Counted from the first letter of the stretch, positions 44,919 through 54,371 are shown. The stretch is 64,000 nt of DNA from Paraburkholderia sp. IMGN_8 (GCF_038050405.1 NZ_CP150901.1:3720001-3784000), one strand, 5' to 3'. Translations and numbers: made by a program. Notes: generated from the sequence alone by a model not told the origin.

Positions 44919-45494
44919 ATGGACCACAATCTCACCTCGTCCGAGCCCGCACTGGCGACTGCGCCTACACCGACGCTGCGGGAAATCTTCGGCGGTTTTC
45001 TCGGCCTTGGGCTGATCTCGTTCGGAGGCGCGCTGCCGCTCGCGCGGCGCGCGCTGGTCGAACGACGCCACTGGCTGAGCGCGACGGAATTCACGGACCT
45101 GCTTGGCTTGTGCCAGTTTCTGCCGGGCGGCAACGTGATCAATCTCTCGGTGGCAGTCGGGATGCGCTTTCGCGGCGTGCCAGGCGCGCTGGCCGGCTTG
45201 CTCGGGTTGATCGCGGGGCCGTCGCTGGTGGTGATCGGCCTTGGCGTGTTGTACGAACGCACGCAAGACGATCCGCATGTCCGGCATCTGTTCGCCGGTC
45301 TCGCCGCGGCGGCGGCCGGTCTGCTGGTCTCGATGGCCGTGAAAATTCTGCTGCCGTTACGGGATAAACCGATGGCGGCGCTGATCGCGGCGCTCGGCTT
45401 CATCGCCATCGCGATCATGCGCCTGCCGCTTCTACCGACCATGCTGGTGCTCACACCGCTCAGCATCTACCTGGCGTCGAAGGCCACACGATGA
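44919..45494 (+). CDS. Chromate transporter, first half (short ChrA)
   Basis: An inner-membrane CHR domain protein of about 191 residues with six or so hydrophobic segments. Family motifs are GLGLISFGGALPLARRALVE, FLPGGNVINLSVAVG and FRGVPGALAGLLGLIAGP. The ATG at 44919 has GGAAG at good spacing; one at 44898 has GGAG only one base away. The stop overlaps the start of the second CHR gene (ATGA), so the two half-size proteins are made together and probably form a heterodimeric transporter. Chromate efflux is the family role; sulfate-like anions are possible. Confidence 0.85.
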   Translation: MDHNLTSSEPALATAPTPTLREIFGGFLGLGLISFGGALPLARRALVERRHWLSATEFTDLLGLCQFLPGGNVINLSVAVGMRFRGVPGALAGLLGLIAGPSLVVIGLGVLYERTQDDPHVRHLFAGLAAAAAGLLVSMAVKILLPLRDKPMAALIAALGFIAIAIMRLPLLPTMLVLTPLSIYLASKATR

Positions 45495-46021
45495 CCGATA
45501 CGCTCATTTCGCTCGCCGTCATTTTCAGTCAGCTTTCGCTGCTCGCGTTCGGCGGTGGCAATACGATTCTTCCGGAGATGCAGCGTCAGGTGGTGGATGT
45601 GCATCACTGGATGCCGGCCAGCGAATTCAGCGCGCTGTTCGCGCTCGCGCAAGCTGCGCCGGGACCGAATCTGATGATCGTGACGCTAGTCGGCTGGCAT
45701 GTGGCGGGTTGGGCGGGGATGCTGGTGACGTCGGTGGCGAAGTTCGGACCGTCGTCGATCGTGACGATTCTCGCGCTGCATGCCTGGAATCGTTTCAAAG
45801 ACCGCCCGTGGCGGTGCTATGCGCAGGCCGGGCTGGTGCCGGTGACAGCCGGCATCGTCGCGGCGAGCGCGGCCTTGATCGCTGAAGCGTCGGATCCGAC
45901 GGCGATCGCGTGGGCGATTACCGCCGCAATCGCGGTGCTGGCGTTGAAAACGCGCATCCATCCGCTGTGGCTGTTGGCGGCTGGAAGTCTGATTGGGCTG
46001 ACGGGGTTTGGGCAGTTTTAA
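45491..46021 (+). CDS. Chromate transporter, second half (short ChrA)
   Basis: A CHR-domain membrane protein of 176 residues, partner of the gene before it. It has LSLLAFGGGNTILPEMQRQV, LFALAQAAPGPNLMIVTLVG and FGPSSIVTILALHAWNRF, the signature of the second domain of long ChrA proteins. It starts within the stop of the first half. The pair is downstream of a divergent LysR gene and convergent with amn. Confidence 0.87.
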   Translation: MTDTLISLAVIFSQLSLLAFGGGNTILPEMQRQVVDVHHWMPASEFSALFALAQAAPGPNLMIVTLVGWHVAGWAGMLVTSVAKFGPSSIVTILALHAWNRFKDRPWRCYAQAGLVPVTAGIVAASAALIAEASDPTAIAWAITAAIAVLALKTRIHPLWLLAAGSLIGLTGFGQF

Positions 46022-46032
46022 GCCAAGGGTAA

Positions 46033-46055
46033 GGCGAGCTGTGACGACGCTCGCC
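46033..46055. terminator. Hairpin between convergent chromate-transporter and amn genes
   Basis: Stem GGCGAGC/GCTCGCC with a 9-base loop in the 54 bases separating two convergent genes. There is no long T-run on either side, so it is a weak or factor-assisted terminator candidate. Confidence 0.4.
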
Positions 46056-46075
46056 TGCGCCTTATAAAAGACCGC

Positions 46076-47602
46076 TTACTGAAACGCTACTTCAGCGAAA
46101 CTGCGCAGCTTGCGGCTATGCAAACGATGCAACCCGTTCATACGCAGCAACTCCATCGCCTTCACACCGATCTGCAGATGCTGGTCGACCTGCGCGCGAT
46201 AGAACTGATCGGCCATGCCGGGCAGCTTCAACTCTCCATGCAAAGGCTTATCCGACACGCAGAGTAAGGTTCCGTAAGGCACGCGGAAGCGGAAGCCGTT
46301 CGCGGCAATCGTGGCGCTTTCCATATCGAGCGCGACGGCGCGGCTTTGCGACAAGCGCTGCACCGGCTCGCGATGATCGCGCAACTCCCAGTTGCGGTTA
46401 TCCACGCTCGCCACCGTGCCCGTGCGCATCACGCGTTTCAACTCGGCGCCATCCAGCTGCGTGACCTGTGCAACCGCGCGCTCCAACGCCACTTGCACTT
46501 CGGCAAGCGCTGGAATCGGCACCCACAGCGGCAAGTCGTCATCGAGCACGTGGTCTTCGCGCACATAGCCGTGCGCCAGCACGTAGTCGCCCAGACGCTG
46601 TGTGTTACGCAGCCCGGCGCAATGGCCCAGCATGATCCACGCGTGCGGACGCAGCACGGCGATGTGATCGGTGATCGTCTTCGCGTTCGACGGCCCTACG
46701 CCGATGTTGATCATCGTGATGCCGCTGCCGTCCGCGCGCTTCAGGTGATACGCGGGCATCTGCGGCAGACGCGGCGGCGCCGTGCCTTCCTGTGCCTGCT
46801 CACCGAGATTTTCGTTGTACGTGATCACGTCGCCCGGTTCGACGAACGACGTGTATTCGCTGCGGTACGCGCGCAGTTCTTCGTCGTCGGTATGGGCCAT
46901 CATCGCGCGGCCGAGTTTGACGAACTCGTCGATATAGAACTGGTAGTTCGTGTACAGCACGTAGTTCTGGCAATGCGTGGGCGACGTCGCCGTGTAGTGC
47001 TTCAGCCGATGCAGCGAGAAATCGACCCGCGCCGCCGTGAACAGCGCCAACGGATGCGGCTCGCCCGGCAGCGGCTCATACGTGCCGTTGACGATCCGGT
47101 CGTCGAGCAGCGCGAGGTCCGGCGTGTCGAATACATCGCGCATCAGGAACAGACGCTCGCGATCCAGATCCCCTTCGAGGTGAATACCTTCAGCGAACGC
47201 GAAATGAATCGGAATCGGCTGATCGGACACGCCCACTTCGATCTGCACATGATGGTTCTTCGCCAGCAAGCGCAATTGCTCGCGGTAGTAGTTGCCGAAC
47301 AGATCAGGCCGCGTCACGGACGTCTCGAACACGCCCGGACCCGCGACGAAACCATATGAGCGGCGCGAGTCGATATGCGTGTTGACTTCCGTGCACACTC
47401 TGACGAACGGGTAGCACGCGCGCACGCGGCGTTCGAACAATTCGTTGCGGCGGTAGCGCGCGAAGGCGTCGCGCAGAAACGAGGTGTTCGCTTCGTAAAT
47501 GGCGGACAGGCGGGTCACGGCCTCGGTGGCGTCGTCGAAAGATTCGGTTGGGAAGCTGTTGGCGGGAGTCTGCACCGCGCGTTGATTGGTATCGTTGTTC
47601 AT
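46076..47602 (-). CDS. amn: AMP nucleosidase
   Basis: Hydrolyses AMP to adenine and ribose-5-phosphate, a control point for adenylate pools. It has about 508 residues, long like the E. coli enzyme, with an N-terminal regulatory domain (VCTEVNTHIDSRRSYGFV) and a C-terminal nucleoside-phosphorylase-like domain (INIGVGPSNAKTITDHIAVL, ALDMESATIAANGF, VSDKPLHGELKLPG). The ATG at 47602 has GAGG nine bases upstream; one at 47608 is close behind. It stands alone between the chromate pair and the DUF2782-like gene. Confidence 0.93.
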   Translation of the reverse strand: MNNDTNQRAVQTPANSFPTESFDDATEAVTRLSAIYEANTSFLRDAFARYRRNELFERRVRACYPFVRVCTEVNTHIDSRRSYGFVAGPGVFETSVTRPDLFGNYYREQLRLLAKNHHVQIEVGVSDQPIPIHFAFAEGIHLEGDLDRERLFLMRDVFDTPDLALLDDRIVNGTYEPLPGEPHPLALFTAARVDFSLHRLKHYTATSPTHCQNYVLYTNYQFYIDEFVKLGRAMMAHTDDEELRAYRSEYTSFVEPGDVITYNENLGEQAQEGTAPPRLPQMPAYHLKRADGSGITMINIGVGPSNAKTITDHIAVLRPHAWIMLGHCAGLRNTQRLGDYVLAHGYVREDHVLDDDLPLWVPIPALAEVQVALERAVAQVTQLDGAELKRVMRTGTVASVDNRNWELRDHREPVQRLSQSRAVALDMESATIAANGFRFRVPYGTLLCVSDKPLHGELKLPGMADQFYRAQVDQHLQIGVKAMELLRMNGLHRLHSRKLRSFAEVAFQ

Positions 47603-47802
47603 CTTCATTCGCCTCGATTGATGAGACGACATTACCACGGAACCCGGGCTCGCAAAATGACTCTGCGGCGCTTGCGGCAAATGCGCCGACAACGGCCGCG
47701 AGATGGCGGGCACGCCGCGCGAAAGCGGCGCAAAATAAGGCGATCGCGCCCGTAGGCAAGGCTGGATTTGCTAGAATCGGGGCACCATATTGGAGAATCA
47801 CC

Positions 47803-48198
47803 ATGAAGCCGCTCCTTCCCATCGCCGTTGCGCTGGCCCTCGCCTTCGGCAACGCCGCGATGGCTGCCCAGCCCGTCGATGCCACGCCGCCCCCGGATCA
47901 ACCGCAGTCCGCCAACGAACGGGCCGGCCTGCCGGACCTGAAGGCAATCAACCGGCCGGCCGCGGAAGTCAGCTCCAAGGTCGAAATCAACGTGCCGCGC
48001 ACACCGAGCTTCTACGAGCGCAGCGCCAACGGCACCGAAATCACCGAATATCGCGATAAAGGCAAGCCCGTCGAGATCAACGTGCATTCGAACCTCGGCA
48101 CGCGCTATCAGATGAGTGCACCGCTCGACACGTCGCCCACCGTGCGCGACAACGGCCGCGCCAGCACGCGTTTGCCGTCGGTGAATCTGCGCTATTGA
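47803..48198 (+). CDS. Secreted DUF2782-like protein
   Basis: A 131-residue protein with a signal peptide (MKPLLPIAVALALAFGNAAM, cleavage likely after AMA near 21) and a Pro-rich mature start. The C-terminal half has GTEITEYRDKGKPVEINVH, resembling the small DUF2782 domain of proteobacterial periplasmic proteins. No catalytic residues are evident. It lies 240 bases upstream of thrB on the same strand, an arrangement also seen in pseudomonads, where the function remains unknown. Assignment to DUF2782 is by pattern and moderately sure. Confidence 0.7.
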   Translation: MKPLLPIAVALALAFGNAAMAAQPVDATPPPDQPQSANERAGLPDLKAINRPAAEVSSKVEINVPRTPSFYERSANGTEITEYRDKGKPVEINVHSNLGTRYQMSAPLDTSPTVRDNGRASTRLPSVNLRY

Positions 48199-48438
48199 TG
48201 GATACCTGAGCGGCGGCCCGGCGTAAGCCGCCCCTTCGATTCCGTGCGGCCTGCGAGACATTGCCACCGGGCCTTTAGCCTGCTTGCTGAATTGCGGCAC
48301 GCTGGTTACGGCGCCTAGTTGCAGCACAGGCTCGCCACCCTGTCTTACCGCGCTTTCGACACCGCTTTTTGACACACCGACACACCTCGCACTGGCCGCA
48401 ACGCGCCAGCCCGACCAACCTGATCCGACGCTTCCCGC

Positions 48439-49434
48439 ATGGCTGTCTTCACCGCTGTCACCGAACCCCAACTAGCAGAATGGATGCGCCATTACGATCT
48501 CGGCGAAGTCGTCGAATTTCGCGGCATCCCGTCCGGTATTGAGAACAGCAACTTCTTTCTGACCACGACGCGCGGCGAATACGTCCTCACGATTTTCGAA
48601 AAACTGACGGCTGAACAACTGCCGTTCTATCTCGATCTGATGCAGCATCTGGCGGCGCACCGCGTGCCGGTGCCGGACCCGATGCCGCGCGAAGACGGCG
48701 CGCTGTTCGGTACGCTGCACGGCAAGCCGACCGCGATCGTCACCAAGCTCGAAGGCGCACCGGAGTTGGCGCCCGGCGTCGAACACTGCGTCGAAGTCGG
48801 ACAAATGCTCGCGCGCATGCATTTGGCGGGCCGCGATTACGCGCGCCATCAGCCGAATTTGCGCAGCCTGCCGTGGTGGAAGGAAACAGTGCCGACCATC
48901 CTGCCGTTTCTGGAGGGCGTGCAACGCGACTTGCTGTCGTCCGAACTCGCTTATCAGGAAACCTTCTTCGCTTCAGCCGATTACGCAGCGCTGCCCGAAG
49001 GCCCATGCCACGCCGACCTGTTCCGCGACAACGCGCTGTTCGCGCACGCCGCACCGGAGACCGGCCACGAAGTGCGCCTCGGCGGTTTCTTCGACTTCTA
49101 TTTCGCCGGCTGCGACAAGTGGTTGTTCGACGTCGCCGTCACGGTCAACGACTGGTGCGTCGACCTCGCCACCGGCAAGCTGGACGGCACGCGCACCGAA
49201 GCCATGCTGCGCGCCTACCAGACCGTGCGTCCGTTCACCGCCGAAGAAAATCGCCATTGGGGTGACATGCTGCGTGCGGGCGCGTACCGTTTCTGGGTCT
49301 CGCGCCTGTATGATTTTCATTTGCCGCGCGCGGCCGAGCTGCTCAAACCGCACGACCCCGGCCATTTCGAGCGCATTCTGCGCGAACGCCTGACCGGCGT
49401 TGCACTTCCAGGCATTCATACCTCATGCAACTGA
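48439..49434 (+). CDS. thrB: Homoserine kinase (ThrB type II)
   Basis: Phosphorylates homoserine on the way to threonine. It has 331 residues of the choline-kinase-like fold rather than the GHMP-kinase type of E. coli. It starts [20 protein letters not shown] and has [11 protein letters not shown], the catalytic-loop [12 protein letters not shown] and the metal-binding [11 protein letters not shown]. It overlaps the next gene by 10 bases, so both are co-translated. Cytosolic. Confidence 0.94.
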   Translation: MAVFTAVTEPQLAEWMRHYDLGEVVEFRGIPSGIENSNFFLTTTRGEYVLTIFEKLTAEQLPFYLDLMQHLAAHRVPVPDPMPREDGALFGTLHGKPTAIVTKLEGAPELAPGVEHCVEVGQMLARMHLAGRDYARHQPNLRSLPWWKETVPTILPFLEGVQRDLLSSELAYQETFFASADYAALPEGPCHADLFRDNALFAHAAPETGHEVRLGGFFDFYFAGCDKWLFDVAVTVNDWCVDLATGKLDGTRTEAMLRAYQTVRPFTAEENRHWGDMLRAGAYRFWVSRLYDFHLPRAAELLKPHDPGHFERILRERLTGVALPGIHTSCN

Positions 49435-50231
49435 TCGAAGTCCCCGCGAAAACCGGCTATGTGTGGTTCCGGCAGGGTATCTGGCTGTTCCGCAAGAACC
49501 CGCTCGCGTTTCTGACGCTGTTCTTCACCTACCTGCTGGTCATGACGCTGGTGTCGCAGATTCCGGTGATCGGCGGCGTGCTGCCACTGGCGTTTATTCC
49601 AGGCGTCGCAGTCGGCTTCATGGCGGCGTGCCGCAATACGATCGCCGGCAAGCCGGTGTTTCCGACCATTCTGGTGGACGGCTTTCACTCGTACGGCCCC
49701 GTGGTCGCCAAACGGCTGCTGGTGCTCGGCGTGCTGTATGTCGTCGCGATGGCGCTGGTGCTCGCCGGCTCGGCGCTGGCCGACGGCGGCATGCTGCTGA
49801 AGGTGATGCTCGGCGGCGCAGCGATGGATCAGGACGCGATCGCCAACAGCAATATCCCGCTCGCGGTGGTCACTGCATTCGCGTTCTACATTCCGGTCGC
49901 GATGATTTTCTGGTTCTCGCCGATTCTCATTGCGTGGCACGACGTGCCGCCGGTCAAGGCGATGTTCTTCAGCCTCGTCAGTTGCTGGCGCAATCGCGGC
50001 GCGTTCATCGTGTTCGGCGCGCTGTGGTTCGCAGTGGCGATGACGGTGTCGCTCGGTTTGTCCGCGGTGATGCAGGCGCTGGGCGCAGGCGACTTCGCAT
50101 TTGCGATCCTGATGCCCGCCACGATGATCGTTACGACCATGCTGTATTGCTCGTTCTACGCAACCTATCGCGGCTGCTTCGGCGTACAAACGCCCGAAAC
50201 ACCGGACCTGCCGACCACCCCGGCGGCTTGA
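49425..50231 (+). CDS. BPSS1780-family membrane protein
   Basis: An inner-membrane protein of 268 residues with about six transmembrane helices (for example [20 protein letters not shown] and [20 protein letters not shown]). It belongs to the Burkholderia-type family named after BPSS1780, whose function is unknown. The ATG lies within the end of thrB. It ends with a short Pro/Thr tail in the cytosol or periplasm. A link to threonine metabolism is suggested only by the overlap. Confidence 0.8.
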   Translation: MQLIEVPAKTGYVWFRQGIWLFRKNPLAFLTLFFTYLLVMTLVSQIPVIGGVLPLAFIPGVAVGFMAACRNTIAGKPVFPTILVDGFHSYGPVVAKRLLVLGVLYVVAMALVLAGSALADGGMLLKVMLGGAAMDQDAIANSNIPLAVVTAFAFYIPVAMIFWFSPILIAWHDVPPVKAMFFSLVSCWRNRGAFIVFGALWFAVAMTVSLGLSAVMQALGAGDFAFAILMPATMIVTTMLYCSFYATYRGCFGVQTPETPDLPTTPAA

Positions 50232-50410
50232 GTGTTTTTTGCGCGCGAGCGCCGGGCGCTGGTCCGGCGCTCGCGCGCCACGCCGCTTTGGGGCACCGCC
50301 TGTCTCCGCTGCTTCCTCGAATTCCCAACCGCACTCGTCAACGCAAGGTGATTTGCGGCACAATGGTTTGCGCGCAATCGATTTGCACGCTCTTTCAGAC
50401 GAGATGCATC

Positions 50411-50863
50411 ATGACCCAGCGCCCCGCTTTGCCCTTCACGCTTGACGAGCAACTCTGCTTCGCGCTCTATTCGACCTCGCTCGCGATGACGAAAGCGTAC
50501 AAGCCGCTGCTCGACAAGCTCGGCCTCACGTACCCGCAATATCTGGCGATGCTGGTGCTATGGGAAACCGACGACGTTACGGTCAAGGACATGGCTGCGC
50601 GTCTGAATCTCGACTCGGCCACGGTCACGCCGCTGCTCAAGCGCCTGGAGGCGCAAGGCTACCTGGAACGGGTGCGCGGCGTCGAAGATGAGCGGCTCGT
50701 CTACATCCGGCTGACCAAGGCCGGCACGGCACTGAAGCGCCAGGCGCGCGAAGTGCCGGCGGAAATTTTCTGCGCGACCCAGCAGACGCCCGAATTCCTG
50801 CTTCGTCTGCGCGACGATCTGACGCGCCTGCGCACCACCCTCAACGATTACATGGACCACTAG
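50411..50863 (+). CDS. ohrR: Organic-peroxide-sensing repressor OhrR (MarR family)
   Basis: A winged-helix repressor of 150 residues. The redox Cys is C16 in EQLCFALYS, in the position used by OhrR proteins to sense organic hydroperoxides, and a second Cys C121 (EIFCATQQ) marks the two-Cys Xanthomonas-type mechanism. Recognition helix [17 protein letters not shown] and wing [13 protein letters not shown] are clear. It lies 168 bases upstream of ohr on the same strand, with palindromic operators between. A regulator of ohr and probably of itself. Confidence 0.92.
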   Translation: MTQRPALPFTLDEQLCFALYSTSLAMTKAYKPLLDKLGLTYPQYLAMLVLWETDDVTVKDMAARLNLDSATVTPLLKRLEAQGYLERVRGVEDERLVYIRLTKAGTALKRQAREVPAEIFCATQQTPEFLLRLRDDLTRLRTTLNDYMDH

Positions 50864-50901
50864 CCAGCCTGCTGCAGAAGCATGCTATCGGTTTGATACG
50901 T

Positions 50902-50930
50902 AAATTAATTTGCACACAAATGATTTGTGT
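50902..50930. promoter_or_regulatory. OhrR operator region upstream of ohr
   Basis: Two palindromes stand side by side in an AT-rich patch: AAATTAATTT at 50902-50911 and a perfect 17-bp ACACAAAT-G-ATTTGTGT at 50914-50930. They lie about 100 bases before the ohr start, where a promoter would be expected. Such sites are what MarR-type OhrR dimers bind. Confidence 0.65.
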
Positions 50931-51031
50931 ACTATCTTTATCGCATGCTGCTTCGATAGCGATCAGCCAGAACGGCAAGCAAGCAGCGGCAAGCATGCGG
51001 ATCCTGACAACCCAGATTAAGGAGCAGCAAA

Positions 51032-51451
51032 ATGAACGTACTTTACAAAGCAACTGCAACTAGCACCGGTGGCCGTGACGGCCGTGCAGTGTCGTCAGAC
51101 AATGTGCTGGACGTGAAACTGGCCGCACCGCGCGAGCTGGGCGGTAACGGCACGGTGGGCACGAACCCGGAACAGCTCTTTGCCGCCGGCTACTCGGCCT
51201 GTTTCCTGAGCGCGATGAAGTTCGTCGCCGGCCAGCGCAAGCAAGCTTTGCCGGCAGACACACAAGTCACGGCGGAGGTGGGCGTCGGCCCGAACGACAA
51301 CGGCGGCTTCGCGCTCGACATCGAGTTGCGCGTTTCGCTGCCGGGCCTTGCTGCGGATGCGGCCAAGGAACTGGTCGACGCGGCGCATCATGTCTGCCCA
51401 TACTCGAACGCCACGCGCAACAACGTTGCGGTGCGTTTGCAAGTCGCGTAA
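51032..51451 (+). CDS. ohr: Organic hydroperoxide resistance protein Ohr
   Basis: Thiol peroxidase that reduces organic and fatty-acid hydroperoxides using lipoylated proteins as donors. It has 139 residues. Catalytic cysteines are C57 (GYSACFLSAM) and C122 (HVCPYSNATRNN). GTNPEQLFAAGYSACF is the family signature. It starts after AAGGAGCAGCAAA. Regulated by the adjacent OhrR; no other gene follows in a clear operon. Confidence 0.95.
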   Translation: MNVLYKATATSTGGRDGRAVSSDNVLDVKLAAPRELGGNGTVGTNPEQLFAAGYSACFLSAMKFVAGQRKQALPADTQVTAEVGVGPNDNGGFALDIELRVSLPGLAADAAKELVDAAHHVCPYSNATRNNVAVRLQVA

Positions 51452-51463
51452 GCGGCGAGCTTG

Positions 51464-51650
51464 CCTGAACTCCGGCGGCCGGGCGTTGCACTGGCCGATA
51501 TTGTGGTGCTGCTAGTGTTGATCGTCGCGACGATGTTCGCGTTCTGGCGATCGGACCGCTGGGCAGGCGGCTTACTGATGCCCTATGTAGCTTGCGTGGT
51601 GTTCGCCGCGGAGGTGAATCACGCGTGGTGGCAATCGAACCCGGCTGTCT
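51464..51650 (+). pseudogene. C-terminal fragment of a TspO/MBR (tryptophan-rich sensory) protein
   Basis: Directly after ohr the plus strand encodes LRRPGVALADIVVLLVLIVA, ATMFAFWRSDRWAGGLLMPY and a VNHAWWQSNP ending. This resembles the last two helices of TspO family proteins, which bind porphyrins. No start codon or N-terminal three helices are present and the frame runs on into unrelated sequence. It is a relic, not a working gene. Confidence 0.65.
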
Positions 51651-51694
51651 GTAAGTTCATGACAGCTTGGGCGCTTCACCCGAACAGCAATAGC

Positions 51695-51871
51695 TTAGTA
51701 CTGGCTCATCCACGACGGTTGGCGGGGGTTCGCCTCGCGATCCAGCTTGCGCATACGGAATTCGAGATCGTACAGATCGGTAGCTTCGGCGAGAAATGCG
51801 TCAGCGCGTTCTTTCGCAAGCTGATCGGGCGATTTGGTCAGAAACAGGAACAAGCGGCTCAGCAGGTACAT
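51695..51871 (-). CDS. DUF3563 family mini-protein (58 aa)
   Basis: A short protein of the Burkholderiales-type DUF3563 family, with LFLFLTKSPDQLAKERADAF and EATDLYDLEFRMRKLDREAN. The ATG at 51871 has GAGGTTGACC before it. Family members are small, helical and without assigned function; this one starts with a hydrophobic stretch that could attach to a membrane. It is antisense to the tail of the tspO relic region and convergent with it. Confidence 0.75.
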   Translation of the reverse strand: MYLLSRLFLFLTKSPDQLAKERADAFLAEATDLYDLEFRMRKLDREANPRQPSWMSQY

Positions 51872-51978
51872 GGTCAACCTCGACGGTGAATTTAGGCGTT
51901 AACTCCTAAGGGATAACCCCTATTATAGGGAAAACCCTAGGATTGCGCCAATCTTCTTTTCGAGGTGTTGTTCCTGCG

Positions 51979-53175
51979 TCACCTTTCGTCGGCTGAGGCC
52001 GTACTGACGGCACCTTCCGCGATACGGCCGGCGCCCGTGCGGCGCTGATGCTTGAAGAACTCCCACACCAACGTGCTCGCATCCGGCCCTTTGGCGGAGT
52101 GAAACGGCACCGCGTCGTCGCCGCCGCTCCAGGCGTGCGCGAGCCCTTGCACGCGGCACAGCCGCACCACGCGTCGGCCGCCGCGCAGGTAGTCGCGCAT
52201 GACCACACCGCCTTTGCGTTCTTCACGCACTTCGCCAGATTTGCGCGCGCCGCTCTCGTCGACGATCCGGTTCAGCCGGAGAAATTGCGTTGCCAGTTGG
52301 TCCGCATTGACAGGCGCGACCACGTGATCGGCGTCGCCGTGGATAATGATGGCCGGCATGCCGGGGTATTCCGCCACATTGACGACTTCGTCGACCAGTT
52401 CGACCGGTTCGCCGCGCGCGCCACGGCGCATCACGTCCATCGCCGTGATACCGGAACGCGCCTCGCCCAAAGCCGGGCCGGAATGCAATGCGACTGCCGC
52501 AAAATGCTCCGGATGGTTGACTGACAACAGCGCCGTCAAGCCCGCGCCCGCGGAAATCCCGGCGACATACACCCGCTCGCCGTCGAACCCATGCTGCATG
52601 ACGAGTGCATCCACCAGCGAAACCACGGCGAGCGCCTCGGCGCCGCCGGCGCTTTCGCTCGCGTCGTACCAGTGCCAGCAGCGGTGCGAGTGCACGTGCT
52701 TCGACTGCTCCGGATACACCACCGCAAAGCCGAACCGGTCGGCCAGCACATTCATGCGCGTGCCTTCGGCGAATTCATCGATCGATTGCGTGCAGCCGTG
52801 CAGCATCACCACCAGCGGCATGGCTTCGAGCGCATGGCCGGACGGAATGTACAAACCATACTGAAGATGATTGACGAGCCGCCCAGGCGACGCAGGCGCC
52901 GAATGGAACGAACGGGTCCACGAACCGCTCGCCCAAGCCGATGCACGCGGACGGACGCGCGATTCCCGGGCGACGGCGCGCGGCGCCTCGCGTTTCGTGG
53001 GAATGCGCACCGCGGTCGCTTGTTTGAGCGGGCGGACCTTCGTCGAAGGCTTGGTGGTGGCGGGCCGCACCGGATGCGCGGTGATGCGCTTGGTGGTTTT
53101 GTGGGCGTGCTCGGTCTGAATCGCGAGCAGCCGCTTGAGACCGCGCAGCCAGATTTTCGATAAACTTTTTGCCAT
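51979..53175 (-). CDS. PHB depolymerase family esterase
   Basis: An alpha/beta-hydrolase of 398 residues in the poly(3-hydroxybutyrate) depolymerase / LpqC esterase group. An N-terminal 110 residues are Lys/Arg/Thr/Pro-rich and probably disordered. Then come the oxyanion loop VVMLHGCTQSIDEFAEGTRM, the lipase box AGISAGAGLT with the nucleophilic Ser, the Asp in IIHGDADHVV and the His in GLAHAWSGGD. No obvious cleavable signal was found (MAKSLSKIWLRGL), so intracellular action on PHB granules or on other esters is possible. The ATG at 53175 is used. Confidence 0.85.
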   Translation of the reverse strand: MAKSLSKIWLRGLKRLLAIQTEHAHKTTKRITAHPVRPATTKPSTKVRPLKQATAVRIPTKREAPRAVARESRVRPRASAWASGSWTRSFHSAPASPGRLVNHLQYGLYIPSGHALEAMPLVVMLHGCTQSIDEFAEGTRMNVLADRFGFAVVYPEQSKHVHSHRCWHWYDASESAGGAEALAVVSLVDALVMQHGFDGERVYVAGISAGAGLTALLSVNHPEHFAAVALHSGPALGEARSGITAMDVMRRGARGEPVELVDEVVNVAEYPGMPAIIIHGDADHVVAPVNADQLATQFLRLNRIVDESGARKSGEVREERKGGVVMRDYLRGGRRVVRLCRVQGLAHAWSGGDDAVPFHSAKGPDASTLVWEFFKHQRRTGAGRIAEGAVSTASADER

Positions 53176-53534
53176 CGGCGGATAACCTCGCAAAAAGGGA
53201 CAGGGGCCGTTCGGTGGAACGACACTTCGTTGTGCAATGCACAATAACACCAATCCTCATGCGATGCTGGAAGCATTGGTTACAGCCCAACACCGAAATT
53301 TCCGCTCGACGAACCTTGTCGCGGGACTCGCGTCAAACCGCTGCACGGCTTGTTCGCCAACCAACCTTCAGCGACAAAAACGCGGCACCGCGTCAAGTCC
53401 GCGCTGTGGTCCCCGTCTATACTGGCGGTTAAATAATTGACGTGCGAGCCTCGTGCTGCGTCGGCGATTCGCGCCGTTCGCGCGTTAAATCACTTCCAAC
53501 CCGATTCTACGCGGCCGTGGTCGCGCTTTTTGCC
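53176..53534. other. Intergenic stretch before the PAP2 gene
   Basis: About 360 bases between the divergent esterase and PAP2 phosphatase genes. It is less GC-rich near 53240-53260 and 53425-53440, consistent with promoters, but no recognisable binding site or gene was identified. A GTG at 53442 could begin a longer PAP2 protein. Confidence 0.35.
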
Positions 53535-54236
53535 ATGCCCGATTTACCTCCCCATCTGTGGTATTTGATCACCAGCCTCGGCGGCGCCGGCATGACGCTG
53601 CCGCTCGCGCTCGCCATCGCGCTTTGGCTGACGGTCGGATACACATGGCGACTGGCTGCGGGTTGGTTGTTGTTGCTTGGCGCGGCTGTTGGCATTGTGA
53701 CCGTCACCAAGCTGGCGTTCCTCGGCTGGGGCGTCGGCGTGCGCGAACTGGATTTCACCGGCGTCAGCGGTCACGCGATGTTGTCCACCGCCGTGTACCC
53801 GGTCGCGCTGTTCCTCATGTTATTGCCGACGCGACCGGCGATCCGTCTGATCGGCGTGTTGCTCGGCCTCGCTGCGGGCATGGCTGTCGGGCTGTCGCGG
53901 GTCGCGCTCAGTGCTCACTCGCCGTCCGAAGCGATCACCGGCTGCCTGGTCGGCGCGCTGGCCGCGCTGGTTTTCGTTCGCATGGCGTGGAACGCCGAGC
54001 CGGGCCGGCTGTCGGCGCTGTCCGTCACCGCGAGTCTGATGATCCTCGCAGTGACGATGCACGGCGTCCACGTGCCCACTCAGCGCTGGGTCACGCATAT
54101 CGCGCTGAAGGTTTCCGGTCACGAAAGGCCGTTCATCCGCGCACGCTGGAAGGCCACGCGTGACGATCGCGCCACCATGGTGCCACTCTCGCAGACCTTC
54201 AACACGCTTGCGCCGCCGCGCTCGTCCGGCGTCTAA
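53535..54236 (+). CDS. PAP2-superfamily phosphatase
   Basis: An inner-membrane phosphatase of about 233 residues with six hydrophobic stretches. The central motif SGHAML and the later SRVALSAHSPSEAI match PAP2 motifs 2 and 3; the first motif (Lys...Arg-Pro) is degenerate. The likely substrates are lipid phosphates such as undecaprenyl pyrophosphate or phosphatidic acid. The C-terminus carries a hydrophilic tail. The ATG at 53535 is chosen for its family-like start; an upstream GTG at 53442 would add 31 residues. Neither has a good Shine-Dalgarno. Confidence 0.75.
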   Translation: MPDLPPHLWYLITSLGGAGMTLPLALAIALWLTVGYTWRLAAGWLLLLGAAVGIVTVTKLAFLGWGVGVRELDFTGVSGHAMLSTAVYPVALFLMLLPTRPAIRLIGVLLGLAAGMAVGLSRVALSAHSPSEAITGCLVGALAALVFVRMAWNAEPGRLSALSVTASLMILAVTMHGVHVPTQRWVTHIALKVSGHERPFIRARWKATRDDRATMVPLSQTFNTLAPPRSSGV

Positions 54237-54298
54237 CGCACTCCGTGCAGGTTCATGAGCCGCTTTATGCGTCCAGCTGAATAATCGTCATGGGCCAC

Positions 54299-54322
54299 CG
54301 TTATAACCTTTCATATATTACG
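54299..54322. promoter_or_regulatory. Candidate ModE-binding site upstream of modA
   Basis: An imperfect inverted repeat CGTTATAA-N8-ATATTACG in an AT-rich patch 50 bases before the modA start. It follows the pattern of ModE boxes (CGTTATA...TATAACG-like half-sites). The modE gene lies at the other end of modABC, so repression of uptake by molybdate is expected. Confidence 0.5.
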
Positions 54323-54371
54323 ATAGCGTTTTAACCCGCCGCTCCGGCCCATGCCGGACCTCTGAGCCTCC

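Noticed and set aside
49400..50410. Long N-terminal extension before the ohrR start
   Set aside because: Overlaps the BPSS1780-family gene in another frame; the MarR domain starts at the ATG at 50411.
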